64,000 nucleotides of DNA, taken from Doris montereyensis. Taxonomy: Eukaryota; Mollusca; Gastropoda; Nudibranchia; Dorididae. The stretch's first letter is position 1. Each line of letters begins with the position of its first letter. The position numbers and the translations under genes were made by a program. The notes under the pieces were generated by a model that was given only the letters and a program-made list of their open reading frames with translations, was not told where the DNA came from and made no database searches. Of this stretch, positions 41,200 through 53,950 are shown piece after piece. The stretch lies in NCBI GenBank assembly GCA_037039925.1, contig JAXRKP010000342.1:162001-226000 (forward strand), written 5' to 3'.

Positions 41200-44100
41200 A
41201 CCATTCGTGCACAAAGTTGCAGATAGTGGAATGGTCTCTAGATATAGAGGTTAGCTGCAAATAACCAATAAGCGGTCGTGGACAATCTGGTGCTGGTCAT
41301 AGAGGGTGGGGTGGAGTTGGAGAATGGGAACTCAAAAAGCTCTTAGAAAATATCCCAACATACCCACAGAAATGACTAGAAGGCGAATCGAGGCGCCCTT
41401 ATAACCTCTCCCCGGGTAGATAGATCTCCTCAGCCTGGTAGGATAGAAGACGGAGACGGAAAATTCCGATGTCAAACCATGTGCAGACAGGGCTTATTAA
41501 TCTTGGATGGTAGCCTGTCTAGGGAGTGAATCTCCAAAACTAAATCAAGGACCTCCTAGTCAGGAGGTTGGGCGTGGGGTCAGCAACCCTACCCTGCTAA
41601 AATCAGATTGCTACAGAAACGTCAACAAAGAATTTAGTTACGCCAATCTTGAGAACAGTTGGTGTTCCTCATAAGTGTCAGGGACGCACGCCACGTCCTT
41701 GGGACAGTGGACAGTGCAATATGAAGCCTAGCAGGCCGACTCACCTTCTTAACCCAAGGAAAATCTCCGGAATTGGCACCTGGAATGTCCGTACTATGTA
41801 CGAGACAGGAAAGTGCTCACAAATATCCCCAGAATTCAGGGATTATCAGTGAAACTTATTGCATGGGATTAGGAGAAACAAAATTGACAACCTGTAAAAC
41901 AAAAATTTATTCAGGAAACACTGACAACAATGCAACCCACTCTGGAGGAGTTGGTTTTATGTTTTTAAGAAAAGCCCAAAACCTCACTTATTTCATGGAA
42001 ACCAATGGGACCTCGGATTATATCAGCCACTCTTTGAACCAGCAACCGGCGAATAAATCTAAATGTCATCCAATGCTATGCCCCAACGAATGACAAGGAG
42101 GAATATGTCACAGTAGATTTCTACGAGCAGCTCATGCAAAAGCTGGAAGACATCAAGTCGATGGACATTTCAATAGTAATGAGAGATTTCAATGCCAAAA
42201 TAGGGGATGACAACAACTGATTTGAACAAGTCATGGGAAAGCACGGATTAGGGACAATGAATGAAAACGGAGAACATTTTGTGGACATGTGTGCAAGCTA
42301 CAACTTTATGATAGAAGGCAGCCTTTTCAAAGAACACATCTTACCACTTGGTTTTCACCAGATCCAAAGACACAGAATCAAATTGGCCATATGTATACCA
42401 ACAAACGATTTAGATCCTCTCTCATCGATGTTAATGTTCATCGAGGAGCAGATGTCAGTTCGGCCCACCACCTTGTTATAGGGAAAGTAAAATTTAGACT
42501 GAAACGATACAGAGACACACCAACAACTATAACCAAGAGGAAATACGCTATCAGCCTTCTAAGGTAAGAAAGGGAAAAAAGTAGAATTTTTTCTCTCACA
42601 ATTTCCAATCGATTCGAGGCTCTGACAGGACTAGAGGATAGTAACATAGAAGACCATTGGAGAGACTGAAAGATGTGTGGACAGCAACATGTGAGGAAAC
42701 GCTCGTCAAGAAACAAAGCACCAGAAAAAATGGATTTCTTAAGAGACCTCCATAAAGATAGAAACACGCAGGAAGGCAAAAATGCGGCTACTTATGTCAA
42801 GAACCAAGAACCAGAGAAACCAAAGAATGCTCAAGTAAAGTAAGAACAGACAAAATACATTATTTTGAAGAATTAATCAAAGAGGCCAGTGAAGCAACAG
42901 AAAAGGAAATATGAGAGATGTCTATGTTGTAACTAAGAAGCTAACAGGGAAGTACAGGCAAGGAAATAGAGCCATAGAAAGCAAAAGCGGCAATTTTCTT
43001 ACCACAAAAGAGGAACAAATGTCTCGTTGGAAGGAACACTTTTCAGAACAGCTGAATCGACCACCACCTGCACAACCCCAAACATAGAGGAGGCAATAGA
43101 AGACCTAGATATAGCTACAGTTGCCCCAACACCAGCGGAGATTTCACATGCAATCGCAAAGAGTAAGAATGGAAAGGCAGCAGGACCGGATTTCATACCT
43201 AGGAAAAGCACTGAAAACAAACACAGAGTGCTCCGTTGCCATGTCACATAGCCTTTTCACAAAGATCTGGGAAAAGGAAGAATTTCCAAATGACTGGAAA
43301 GATGGTCATGTTGTCAAATTACCTAACAAGGAGACCTCAATGAGTGCACTAACTACATGTGGATAATGCTACTGTCAATTCCAGGAAAAATTCTCAACAG
43401 GGTTATCCTTGAAAGACTTAAAAGGGCAATCGATGCCCAACTACGAGATGAGCAAGCAGGATTTAGACAAAATAGATCATGTACTGACCAAATAGCCACA
43501 TTGCGCATCATTGTTGAGCAATCGTTAGGGTTATGGTATAATTCACCCCTGTACATCAATTTCATCGACTTTGAGAAAGCATTTGACAGCCTCCAAATGG
43601 ATTTTCTGATTTTCTTTGAAAACTCCTGCGACACCATGGAGTACCCTTAAAACTTACAAGGATAATACAGAAATCATATGAAGATATGACTGCGAAAGTA
43701 ATACATGCTGGAGAAGTCTCTGAATCTTTCAGCATCAAGACGGGAGTTCGCCAAGGCTGTCTTTTTTTTCCCTTTCTGTTTCTTTTAGCCATTGACTTCC
43801 TGATGGCAAATGCAACAGACGGGAGAAGAAATGGCATTCAATTGACTCTGACACAACAAGTTAACGACCTAGACTTCGCCGATGATATCGCTTTACTTTC
43901 ACACACGCACAAGCAAATGCCGGTGAAAACGGATACCAATGAGACCATAGCATCATCTGTGGAACTCAAACTATCCTACAAGAAAACAAAGACTTGTCGT
44001 AACTGCAAAACCTGCAACACTCTGCCAATAACCTTAAAAGGAAAACCGGTGGAAAATGAGGACAAATTTTGCTACCTGGGTAGCATGATTCATGGCAAGG

Positions 44101-44690
44101 AGGTGTTGAATAAGGTCAAAAACCAGAAGATGTCAAAACCAGGATACAGAAGGTACGACAAGCATTTTTAAGCCTTAACAAGGTATGGTCCAGCAAGAGT
44201 TTACCAGAAAGAATCAAACTAAGGATATTCAACTCAAATGCCAAGTCAGTGCTAACATGTGGCTCAGAAAAATGGAGAACCACAAAAACTACTCTACAAA
44301 AAATACAATCATTCATAAATTAATTGATTGTCAAAATATTCTGGCCTTAAGCTATCTCAAACATTAATCTATAGGAAAGAACTGGACAAGTGTCATCTGA
44401 AAAATATTTAAAACGAAAGAAATGGAGGTGGATAGACCACACGCTTAGAAAGGACCACAACACAATAACAAGACAGAGCCTTACACTTTCATGAAACCCA
44501 CAGGGTAAAAGATCGAGGTGTCAGCCAATGGCTACATGGAGAAGAGAACTGAAGGGAGAGATCAATTATGACGGGGCAAACATGGAAATCTATGGAGAGA
44601 CTGATCCAGGAGAGCAATGGTTGGAGATTATTTGTTGATGGTCTGTGCTTCCCATCGAGCTAAAAGACAAAAGAAGAAAATGATCATTTT
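41200..44690 (+). mobile_element. RTE-like non-LTR retrotransposon, full-span but decayed
   Basis: A leader of about 450 bp is followed by a single reading frame broken many times. Endonuclease: GTWNVRTMYETGK (41770), then GLGETKLT, GGVGFMF, QCYAPTNDKEEYV, a changed catalytic block RDFNAKIGDDN (42185), MGKHGLGTMNENGE, and a final block with SSAHHLVIGK. Reverse transcriptase: LLSIPGKILNRVILERLK (43368), DEQAGFRQNRSCTDQIATLR, YINFIDFEKAFDSL, KTGVRQGCLF, DLDFADDIALLSHTHKQM (43868; the FADD box). The C-terminal RKRWRWI-type block is at 44400-44450 and the end is near 44650, followed by ACTCT/CT repeats. The frame needs at least ten shifts. Confidence 0.85.
43357..44171 (+). pseudogene. Reverse transcriptase domain of the RTE-like element
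   Basis: Two frames, 43357-43650 and 43686-44171, together cover RT motifs from the N-terminal SIPGK block through QAGFR, FIDFEKAFD, GVRQGC and FADD to the GSM-type end block (CYLGSMIHG). A break lies at about 43640. It cannot give a functional protein as read. Confidence 0.85.
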
Positions 44691-44732
44691 CTTCTTCACT
44701 CCACTCTTCTTACTCAACTCTACTCTACTCTA

Positions 44733-44958
<226 letters not shown>

Positions 44959-45439
44959 ACCCAATGACACTCTCTTTTCTCTCTAACAGTATTTCTCTCT
45001 TTCTTATTTTCTTTGGGTTTTTTTTTTGTTAGATCTAAATCTAAATCTATTGTTTAAATTAGTCTTAACATAGAGTCAGATGTAGATCTAGATCTAGGTC
45101 TAAATATCTATTTTTGATCTAGAACTGGAATAGAAATCTATGTTGATCAGGTAGATATAGGCCTACACGATGCATATTTAGATCTAGACCGGGCCATCAG
45201 CGGACCGGGCCATCAGCGACACGTGCGATGGCTTTCTTTCTTGTAGGCCGTGAACACGGTGATCTGGCTTGATAGATAAGTAGGCTTAGAGCCTAAACAA
45301 TCAATGCCTGTCAACTCACCTGGAAGACAGTGGAGTCGGTTGGTGCAAAAATTGTGCAAATTGTGATAAAAGCACCAAACTTGGCAATATTGTAGCTAAT
45401 ACCAATATAAATGATTGACGATATAGAACCGCCCTGAGA

Positions 45440-46310
45440 AAGTACCCTGAATGACCAAAACTGACCAGTGAAATGTCCACTATATTTGTATAGTAACAAA
45501 CTTCCTGAGTTGACCAAATTGTGAGAACAACGTGTATAATCGTCAATAAATGCTTCATGGAAGGGCAGAGTAAAGTTATCATAACTTATTATTGACAAGC
45601 GCAAACACTATGATGACCGTTTGACCGTGAATGACCAAAACTGGCCAGTGAAATGCCCACTTTATTTGTATAATTGTTTTTAAACTTCCTGATCGTCAAT
45701 GAGTGCCTCATGGAAGGGCAGAGTAAATTTATCATAACTTATTATTGACAAGCGCAAAGACTATGATGACCATTTGACCGTGAATTACCAAAACTAACCA
45801 GTGGAGTGTCCACTTTATTTGTATATTTTAATTTTAAAAATCCTGAGCTGACCCAATTCTGAGAGAACGTGTATAATCGTCGATGAATGTTTTATTGAAA
45901 GCGGAGCAAAGTTATCCTAGCTCACTATTGACAATCTATGATGACCGTTTGACCGTGAATAACCAAAACTGACCAGTGACATGTCCACATTATTTGTATA
46001 TAAAAAAGAACCTTCCTGATCGCCAATAAATATCTCATGGAAGGTCAGAGTAATTTATTATAACTTATTACTGATAAGTGCTGAGACTATGATGACCGTT
46101 TGATCGTGAATGACAAAACTGACCAGTGAAATGTCCACTTTATTTTGTATATATAGAAAAAAACTTCCTAGACTGACCAAATTTTGAGAACAACGTGTGT
46201 GAATGTCAATCAGTTTGTTATAGAAGGACAAAGTAGGTTTATCATAACTTAACATTGACAAGCGCAAACACTATGATGACCGTATGACCAGTATTACTGA
46301 ACGTCCGGCT
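45440..46310 (+). repeat. Tandem repeat of about 155-180 bp, five to six units
   Basis: Units are marked by 'ccaaaactgaccagtgaaat' (and variants) at about 45450, 45635, 45788, 45962 and 46113, with 'gactatgatgaccgtttga' and 'cttattattgacaagcgc' recurring. Internal deletions vary the length. No coding capacity. Confidence 0.85.
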
Positions 46311-46786
46311 AAATTGACCAATTGAACAAATAAGCAAGATTTAAACAGAAAATTGAAATATAAGTATTTGGGCTTTGCTTATACTTAACAATCAAACGTC
46401 AAAACGATAGTAATAAGTCCTGAACTGACCATTAGACTGACCAATACAGAAAAAGAAAATCCTTTATTTTGGCTGCTTGGTGTTACAATTTGTTAGATTT
46501 AATCTTATTTCACATTTTAACTAACACTGAAATTGTGAAGAGGAAAACATATGTAAGACTAGAGAAAACATCGTGTTTTGTATTCGTGGTTAAATAATAT
46601 TGACCATAATGACCACTAGAGAAATTGCTTTAGTCTTCTAGCCAAGGTAAGTGGTTGTTATTTGTTTAAAATCATACTCTTATTTACAAAGAAAGTCACC
46701 TAATTATATAAGAACGCAAAATATCTTATTCAGCACCGGTATCTACAAAAATAATCATACATCAACTTTAAGAGCATTACTTTGTC

Positions 46787-46789
<3 letters not shown>

Positions 46790-46824
<35 letters not shown>

Positions 46825-46848
46825 ACACACACACACACACACACACAA
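46790..46848 (+). repeat. (CA)n microsatellite
   Basis: About 28 CA units with one CAGA interruption. Confidence 0.95.
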
Positions 46849-46926
46849 GCGCACATAAACAAACACACATAAAAATGTACACTTTGTACATCGCGTTACA
46901 CAAATCTTATTTTTTTCTAGTTACAT

Positions 46927-49757
46927 TTACATGCAAGACCCTCCACAAAAGCACATTTCTGAACAAAGAATTGCAGCCTTCCTGCAGCCACAGCTTGTTT
47001 TACACACTTTACGGCAGCCGCACTTGATCAGTTCCTGGCAGGATTTGGATGCTTCAGGCATAGGTGTCCAGAATGGAGCAATGCTATTGTCATTGAGAAT
47101 CCAGCCCCATTCAGTGGGGATTTCTTTTGAGTTAATAGCTGACAGAGAATTTCAGCCATCGTGTGTAATTTGTGTGGTCCATGTCAAACAGCAAATGCAT
47201 TAATTGATAAAGTGAATCTACATATAATTCAACATCACCTTCTCTTACTGATCTGATGAATTTTAAGATCGTGAGCTCAGTTTCAAGGATCAATGACTAG
47301 TAGAAAAATGTTCCACGACATTGCTTTGACTCCTTGCACCATATTTCGAAGGCTTTGTCGTTTCTAATTGTTTCATCGTCAATTGCCTGAAGGTATGCGT
47401 CTTGTTGGAGACAATAACGAGCTGCGGCGGTAACTTCATGCGCATGCCTGCAACGCTTGAGATGAGAAGCTTTCAACATTGAACCTGCTGTACCAGGCCC
47501 ACACAGGCCAGATTTTGTTATCGCCTCGGTCCATCTACTTCCGCCAAGTACAAATCCAACCATTTTAAGAAGAGCCATCTCTATATGCAACCCACCAAGA
47601 AAGATATCAATTTTGTTTTCTCCATATTCTCCTGACCATGTCCATTGAACTTGTTTGGCAAGCGCGTATAATGGTTGATCAACGGCAATGACTGGTGTCT
47701 GTCCTGGATTGAGATATTCAACAGCTTTCTTAATGACATCCATACAATGCTTCACGGTGGCGATATGATTGGCACTGTCATACAACATGGGTAACATACT
47801 AATTATCGAAATGTCCCATGCTTCATTTTCTGTAGCAACAGCATTGAAAGCTGCAAATGTTAGGTTTTCCGATGAAGCTTGCAGTTTATCTGAGACGTGC
47901 TGTGACCATGTGCTCTGCCGGCAGAATGTGACTAAAAAAGTATAGGTTAGTGAACGCTAGGCATTTGATGCTTAAACACATTGTTTGGAATATGCATCAC
48001 TTCTGTAAATTCTGTTGGCAAATCCATTACATTCTTGCATGAATGGCTAATTTTTAAATTTTTCTTTGGGATGCCATGCTGTTTTTCTGTTGAATTTTGA
48101 AATAAGGACATCCCTATGCCATGAAAAGAATCTTTGGCGGTTGCCGATGATGGTTTATAATCAATATTGTCCACAGCAGCAGTTGTAAAAACTTTTTTTC
48201 CGCAATGATGATGGACAAACAAAACCCTCGGATTCATACTCAGGGCATACCGAATTGGCAGTGTCCGTTTAAAAAAGTCATAACTCTCGTATATGAGACA
48301 CAGATGCCTAAGTGAATGAGTGTATCAACTAAACCTTTCGATCGTGGTTGGCCGTGGATTTTTAGTTCAACGTATAGAGGGGTGGACGTTTCTTTGTACT
48401 TGATATAGCGTTTCTGTTTCTCTGCGCTGTCAGTTTCTGCTCTTGCTCTCTGTACAGAGTTAAAAATAATAAGTTGACCGAGCATCATTGCCTCTTTCTG
48501 GCGAATGCTTAGATCATCTTCTACACTACTTCCAATCAATATCATTTTCATCAACACCAGCAGAGAATGGGGATCACTACTGTCAATGGGATTTGAAAAT
48601 GTTCCTTCAAAAGAGAATACTTGATGGTTGATGATATCTCTCCGGATTAGTTTTGCTGTGTGCATAATATTGACTACATCACTATCAGACTTGCCTTCTA
48701 AAGCTGTCTTCATCAAGCCTATCTTTCAAATGGGTGGTATGTATTCTCTCAGTTCCTTTTGATCCATATTCTTTTAAACGGTCATTGAACATTTTCCCGA
48801 TGTGTCGCAAGTGTAAATTCTTGGCGTGTCCCCCGAAGCGCCCTCCTCCAGAAACGAGACAAGTTCTGCTAGAACAGTATTTTCCACTTGGTTTATATCC
48901 GGTTCGATAGAATGCCTTTCCCTTACTTCATGACACAAAGTTAGCAGGCATTTTCGATGATAATGAGCCTCTTGCGCAACCATATCGCCATGTGTAAATT
49001 TTGCCAGTAGCTTTGCGTCTTTTGTTTTCTCTGCAATCATTTTACCTTGTCTCTTACCTCTAAAGTCATGACAAAATGCAGTTTCATTTCTATCATCTTC
49101 CTCCTTTTCACAGAAAAAAACCAATTTGCTCTGTTAGCGTCTATTGCCGAAATTGCTATGTTAGCGTCTATTGCCGAAATTGCTATGTTAGCGTCTATTG
49201 CCGAAATTGCTATGTTGGTGTTAGCGTCTATTGCCGAAATTGCTATTGTTAGCGTCTATTGCCGAAATTGCTATGTTAGCGTCTATTGCCGAAATTGCTA
49301 TGTTAGTGTTAGCGTTAGTGTCTATTGCCGAAATTCCTACGCTGGATTTGCCGAAATAAATGTTGGCGTAGAAGTCGCACGTCTACGTGTTTGTGCTTCA
49401 TGGCCAGTTTTGTCAGAATGAAGAAATGTGCCAGAGGAGGAGCTTTCCGATACCTTTTTCATCACCGTTGAAGTTTGGTGTTGTTGAATCTTGCACCACA
49501 TGATTTGTGCCACTTGTCAGCATGCTCCCTTAGCGTTGTTGCAAGATCATCTCCTTCATCCATTGATGAAATGGCTAAGCTTAACTCATCTTCCGTCGTG
49601 TGGGAAAGACATTCGTGTATGATCATTTCGAAGGTTTTGTACCCTTGAACTTTGAAGCGTTTTGTTTGGCAGGGCATTCTAAGTTTTCATGTGTATCGGT
49701 CTGGCATATAGTACATTTAGTACATTCAAGGGTTTCTATAAAATTATTTTTAGACAT
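46927..49757 (-). pseudogene. Multi-copy invertebrate gene family member with Cys-rich C-terminus, broken
   Basis: Start MSKNNFIETL, CTKCTICQTDTHENL (Cys pairs), MIIHECLSHTT, LREHADKWHKSCGARFNNT; then FCHDFRGKR and EAHYHRKCLLTLCHEVRER (zinc-ligand-like); helical middle 48716-48240; LFVHHHCGKKVFTTAAVDN (48210); VSDKLQASSENLTFAAFNAV; LNPGQTPVIAVDQPLYALAK (47690); FLGGLHIEMALLKMVG; ASHLKRCRHAHEVTAAAR; then after a gap WGWILNDNSIAPFWTPMP and a Cys-rich end CGCRKVCKTSCGCRK..CFCGGSC. I know this architecture from many predicted proteins of cnidarians, molluscs and lancelets, usually of unknown function and high copy number, possibly mobile. A segment normally found between the AAAR block and the Cys-rich end appears missing, and about six frame breaks occur. 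A 27-bp minisatellite sits inside the gene. Confidence 0.6.
49137..49345 (+). repeat. 27-bp minisatellite, eight to nine copies
   Basis: Unit 'gtctattgccgaaattgct' plus 'atgttagc', repeated with small length changes. It lies inside the broken gene, between its N-terminal part and the EAHYH block. Confidence 0.9.
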
Positions 49758-50212
49758 TATCGATGACATGTAAAGATCAGTTCAAAGCGATCTTAAAATG
49801 AGATTCAGCATAAGAACACAGAATGAATGCTTTCACTGAATTTAGATATCAAAGGTCATGTCTAACAAGCAGCAGACAGAACCTATACAGCAACCGCTTG
49901 ACTCTGTTGTCGTTATTAACAAGGCAGCGGAAAATGTTATCCTGGAGAAACGGAACAAATTTGAGTGAACACCGTTTTGAACCCTGACACAAATCTTCAC
50001 ACACATTCAAGAGGGACATACCAAAGGCAACTGACGTTGAACAAGACGCACAATGCTTTGGGTTGCGTAGTGCGGTAAGAAAGAAGAGAAAAAAGTAAAA
50101 TGTATTGCCTTGAGACTGCCACGAGTGACACTGGCACTGCGCTTGCCTCTGCGTTTGCCGTTGAGGGGGGGGGGGGCATCATCAGATCGAGAGTAGATCT
50201 ACTCGATACTGG

Positions 50213-50480
50213 GGTTAGGCGGGTAGGCATGAATGATACTTTTTCCACCTTTTAAATTTATAAAATCTGTAATGGTGGCTTAGATGAATGAAATTTCTAC
50301 TCAAAGACGGCAAAACATAAAAATGTTCCTCAAATGTCATTTTTGGTAGCAAAAATTCCTTAAATGAAAACAATCTTGGGATCATTTAAAATGAAAATTT
50401 ACATGCAAACTATGGTTTCTCTTGATGGCCTAGCAAAAGAGTCTTACAAAGAACGTCCAACTCAGGAGTCATAATTATTA
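50213..50480 (+). repeat. Dispersed repeat family 'AAAATGGCG', partial copy
   Basis: Marks 'gtaggcatgaatgatact', 'tctactcaaagacgg', 'aatcttgggatcatttaaa' and 'tgcaaactatggtttctctt' in the usual order. Confidence 0.75.
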
Positions 50481-50650
50481 ATGTAGATGCTACATACGTA
50501 TTGCATGTAATATATTTACATGGTAAGAGAAAGATGTGTGTGTTTTTTTTAACATTAAAGGTGGTGACAGTTTGAGTTAACACTTTCCTTCCTCAACGGA
50601 CGTGTGTGAAAACGTCATCCTTCATCGTCTGCATAATGATAATGGTTGTG

Positions 50651-50998
<348 letters not shown>

Positions 50999-51155
50999 TT
51001 GTATCAATCATCAATTACTTGAAACAGTCATAATGCGTTCTTTGCGTTGCCGTCACTACTACAACTCATCGTACGACAAAATTTACACGTATTTCCCCAT
51101 GCATGCCTAGCGGAGTAAATCTAGTCTACACTACAAATACTGCCATAGAGGAAAC

Positions 51156-51275
51156 ATGATGTCGACGCTTAAATCCTTGAAGCGGGATATTGTATCAGTG
51201 TTGAAGAAACCTGGGCTTGTGATGTCAGTGATCTCAATATGGTCGATGTTAGCATGGCTGGCCAACCAACAGGTG
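51156..51275 (+). CDS. Possible first exon of a small membrane protein
   Basis: ATG at 51156, 39 codons with no stop, ending CAACAG before gtgagg (a good donor). It has a basic start (MMSTLKSLKRDIVSVLKKP) followed by a hydrophobic stretch (VMSVISIWSMLAWL) that could span a membrane. A candidate next exon in phase starts at 54677. No family recognised. Confidence 0.35.
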
Positions 51276-51399
51276 AGGTTTAAACTTTTGAATTTTTTCC
51301 GTTCATTATTTCGTGTATTGATATCACCATCTAATTACGTGTGCGAGGTCCATGTCACAAGTCATTTCCCATGTCCTTAAGGTGGTTGGGGGGGGGGAC

Positions 51400-52100
51400 G
51401 GCACCTGGACTGGCCAGTTTTGGACCAAAACGTTGATTTTCTGTTCTTGGCATATTCGGGTAGAACGATCATTTATCTACAAGTTCATGGCAGAAAAATA
51501 TCCATATGACGTATAATTTTTTTGACAAAATATTTTGTAGGCGAGGGTAGGTAAAAACGGTCAAAATTTTGACGTAATTTACCTTAACACTGACTGAGAA
51601 AATGGCAGTAAAAACCTGTATATTGGCGGTTAATCGCCAAATGTGGCAGCACACGACATTTTACCTCGTTTGCCGACGCCGATCAACGCGTCTCCCATCG
51701 ATGTGTGATATAAGGGGCGTTGCGCGTCAGTGTGTATGTAAACACACGCACAAGCATAGAATATAGAGGAAAAAAACAAATAACTGGTCATTTCGACGTC
51801 TGTTTTCACAACAGTGCACATCTAAACTTAGATTTATAATCATATTTACATAAGTAACAATGCCAGAGACTGTCGAAAGAGTAAGGGGGCTGCTACAACA
51901 AGGGAAACCCGTCCGAAGCGTTTGTTTTGTGCTATTTTCTTTCGATTTTTTTTACTTGATTTTTTCTCGAAATGTAGTTTTTCCACACTAAACTTCTATC
52001 TCCTCCGCCAGCTACCGAACGATTTGTCTTATATTTGGCACACAGGTTCCTCTTGTCAGTGTGAATAGAATGACATCGGGCGTTTTTTGATTATATTGTA
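51400..52100 (+). repeat. Dispersed repeat, inverted partner of 7560-8245
   Basis: Matches the reverse complement of the HELB intron copy in the same block order. An extra segment (about 51620-51870) is absent from the other copy. Confidence 0.7.
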
Positions 52101-52249
52101 AACTTTTTGAGAATTTTTTTTTTGTAATAAAAATGCCGTTTTTGTATATTCGACAACAAAAGGTGTAATTTTGCTACGGCCTGTCCCAGCTACTTTTAAC
52201 ACCCAATACAAATGTACTATAAAATAGTCCTACAAGAACAAATTGAGAT

Positions 52250-52488
52250 CACCTATCCAGAAAAAGCGACCTGGTCTGCTGGAATTTGGTGTTGTGCTCA
52301 CCACGACAATGCCCTCGTCCACAAAGCCAGGATAGTGACAGAACGGCTCCCTGCGACTTCCATCTTTTCCCCAAGATGAAGGAACACCTGCGTGGGCAAA
52401 TATTTGAATCAGAAGGAGACATTAAACTTGCCACTAAAGAGGTCATCAGGTACCTGGGTAAAGCCACGTATGTCACTGTATTAATTTG
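52250..52488 (+). pseudogene. Mariner-type transposase fragment
   Basis: Reads LEFGVVLHHDNALVHKARIV in one frame, then after a deletion and shift CDFHLFPKMKEHLRGQ and FESEGDIKLATKE. These are the second and third catalytic regions of mariner-family transposase (HHDNAxxH and DFHLFPxLKxHL). The linking PYSPDLAP block is missing. Dead relic. Confidence 0.8.
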
Positions 52489-52877
52489 ACGGTTAGTTAC
52501 GGAGAATACAAAAGTGCATTGATAACAGCGATGGTTACGTTCAAAACAGCATAAGATAAATGTATGATTTTGCCAATTTTCGTATAATTTGTTCCAATGG
52601 CTTTTCTTTTATGAATGAGGGGAATTCACTTAGAATTGGACCTTCGTAATATGCTAAGAATGTGGCGATTCTCTTGAGACTCTAAACTGAGTTCACTGTT
52701 ACATGCGTAATCATGTGACAATTAACGAATACGCACACGACAGTAGACGTTCGAGCCCTTTGGGACAAAACAAGACATTATGGACAACAGACGGAATAGA
52801 ACCAGTGACCTCTGAGAAACCGATCACATCGCCATGAAACAGGGGCGTTCTGTGACCTTCTGTGACCTTCGTGACTA

Positions 52878-53138
52878 CAGTAGTCGCTGAATAATTACAC
52901 GCTGCATAACTGCACGATTTTCACAAATACACGCTGACGGCTGGTGACCGAACTTTTTCTATTTATTAGATATCCATAAATGCACGTTAGGTATGCATAA
53001 TTGTACGCTCAAAACTACAAAACTGATACAATTATACCTTCTTGCTGGAGTCACTTGGGTAGTTTCCTATAACTGCACGGTACGTGTTATTGCACGCTTT
53101 TTCTTCTCCCAAACTGTGCAATTATCCAGTGACTACTG
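52878..53138 (+). mobile_element. Pogo-like MITE, 261 bp
   Basis: Flanked by TA on each side (52876-52877, 53139-53140). Ends CAGTAGTCGCTGAATAATTA and the inverted CAGTAGTCACTGGATAATTG. Internal repeats of 'ataactgcacg'-like motifs. No coding capacity. Confidence 0.8.
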
Positions 53139-53192
53139 TACTTTCCTGGAAAACATAAAGTTTCATTAACAAGGTCTTTCGTGACTTTTAGT

Positions 53193-53705
53193 AGTTATGT
53201 TCACTCCTTTCAGGGCTAGGCGACTGGTGCCGACGCGGAGGTCGCCGTTGTGGTTTCTCTGGTACAAATTAATGTGTACCTTAGAGTACCTACCCATATT
53301 TGTTCAGCTTATTCCTTTGATTCATCTTTGTCCCAATGTGACTCTAGCATTAGTTATAATTCTTTTAACGTCCTTTTCGTCCCTATCGACTCTGCACATG
53401 GTCTCGCTGGCTTATCTAAACAATGTGATCTCACTGAGTGATAGGGATAAAATCATACCCTTGTCATTACAAGAAGATAATGACCTTTGTCATTACAAGA
53501 AGATAATGACACCATATCCATTTTTCTTAAAAGTGGATTATGTTGCAATCCTATAGGCATTGAAAGACGTGGAGTAAGTTTTGTCATAATATTCAAATCA
53601 TTTAAATCTAAACTATGCAACACCAATAAGTATGAAACCCTAGATTACTACAGCCAATTGACACGATACGACATAGCGTTTACCACTAGATTTCCTCTCA
53701 CGTGA
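53193..53705 (+). other. Unassigned open-frame region
   Basis: Several overlapping frames of 60-119 codons on the plus strand (e.g. RARRLVPTRRSPLWFLWY.., then GIERRGVSFVIIFKSF..). A 28-bp unit containing 'tgtcattacaagaagataat' is duplicated at 53460-53508. Arrangement suggests a decayed transposon reading frame, but no motif is identifiable. Confidence 0.25.
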
Positions 53706-53789
53706 AGGAAATAATAACGTATGGTGGGTCTTTGAATTGTGTGGATCTTAGGCGCAATAACCACTCCCAGGCAGCTTGCTTGATCGTGC

Positions 53790-53950
53790 TACACACACAG
53801 CTGCTGTCCAGGAGAAGATCCAGGTGCGATATGACCTTACTTTGTAAGAGTTAAGGGTGTGGGGGGGCGGGGGACACAGCTGCTGTCCAGAGAAGATCCA
53901 GGTGCGATATGTCCTTACTTTGTAAGAGTTAAGGGTGTGGGGGGGGGCGG
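53790..53950 (+). repeat. Two-copy tandem repeat of about 80 bp
   Basis: 'acacagctgctgtccag' through 'gttaagggtgtgggggg' occurs twice, nearly identical, each ending in a G-rich run. Confidence 0.9.
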
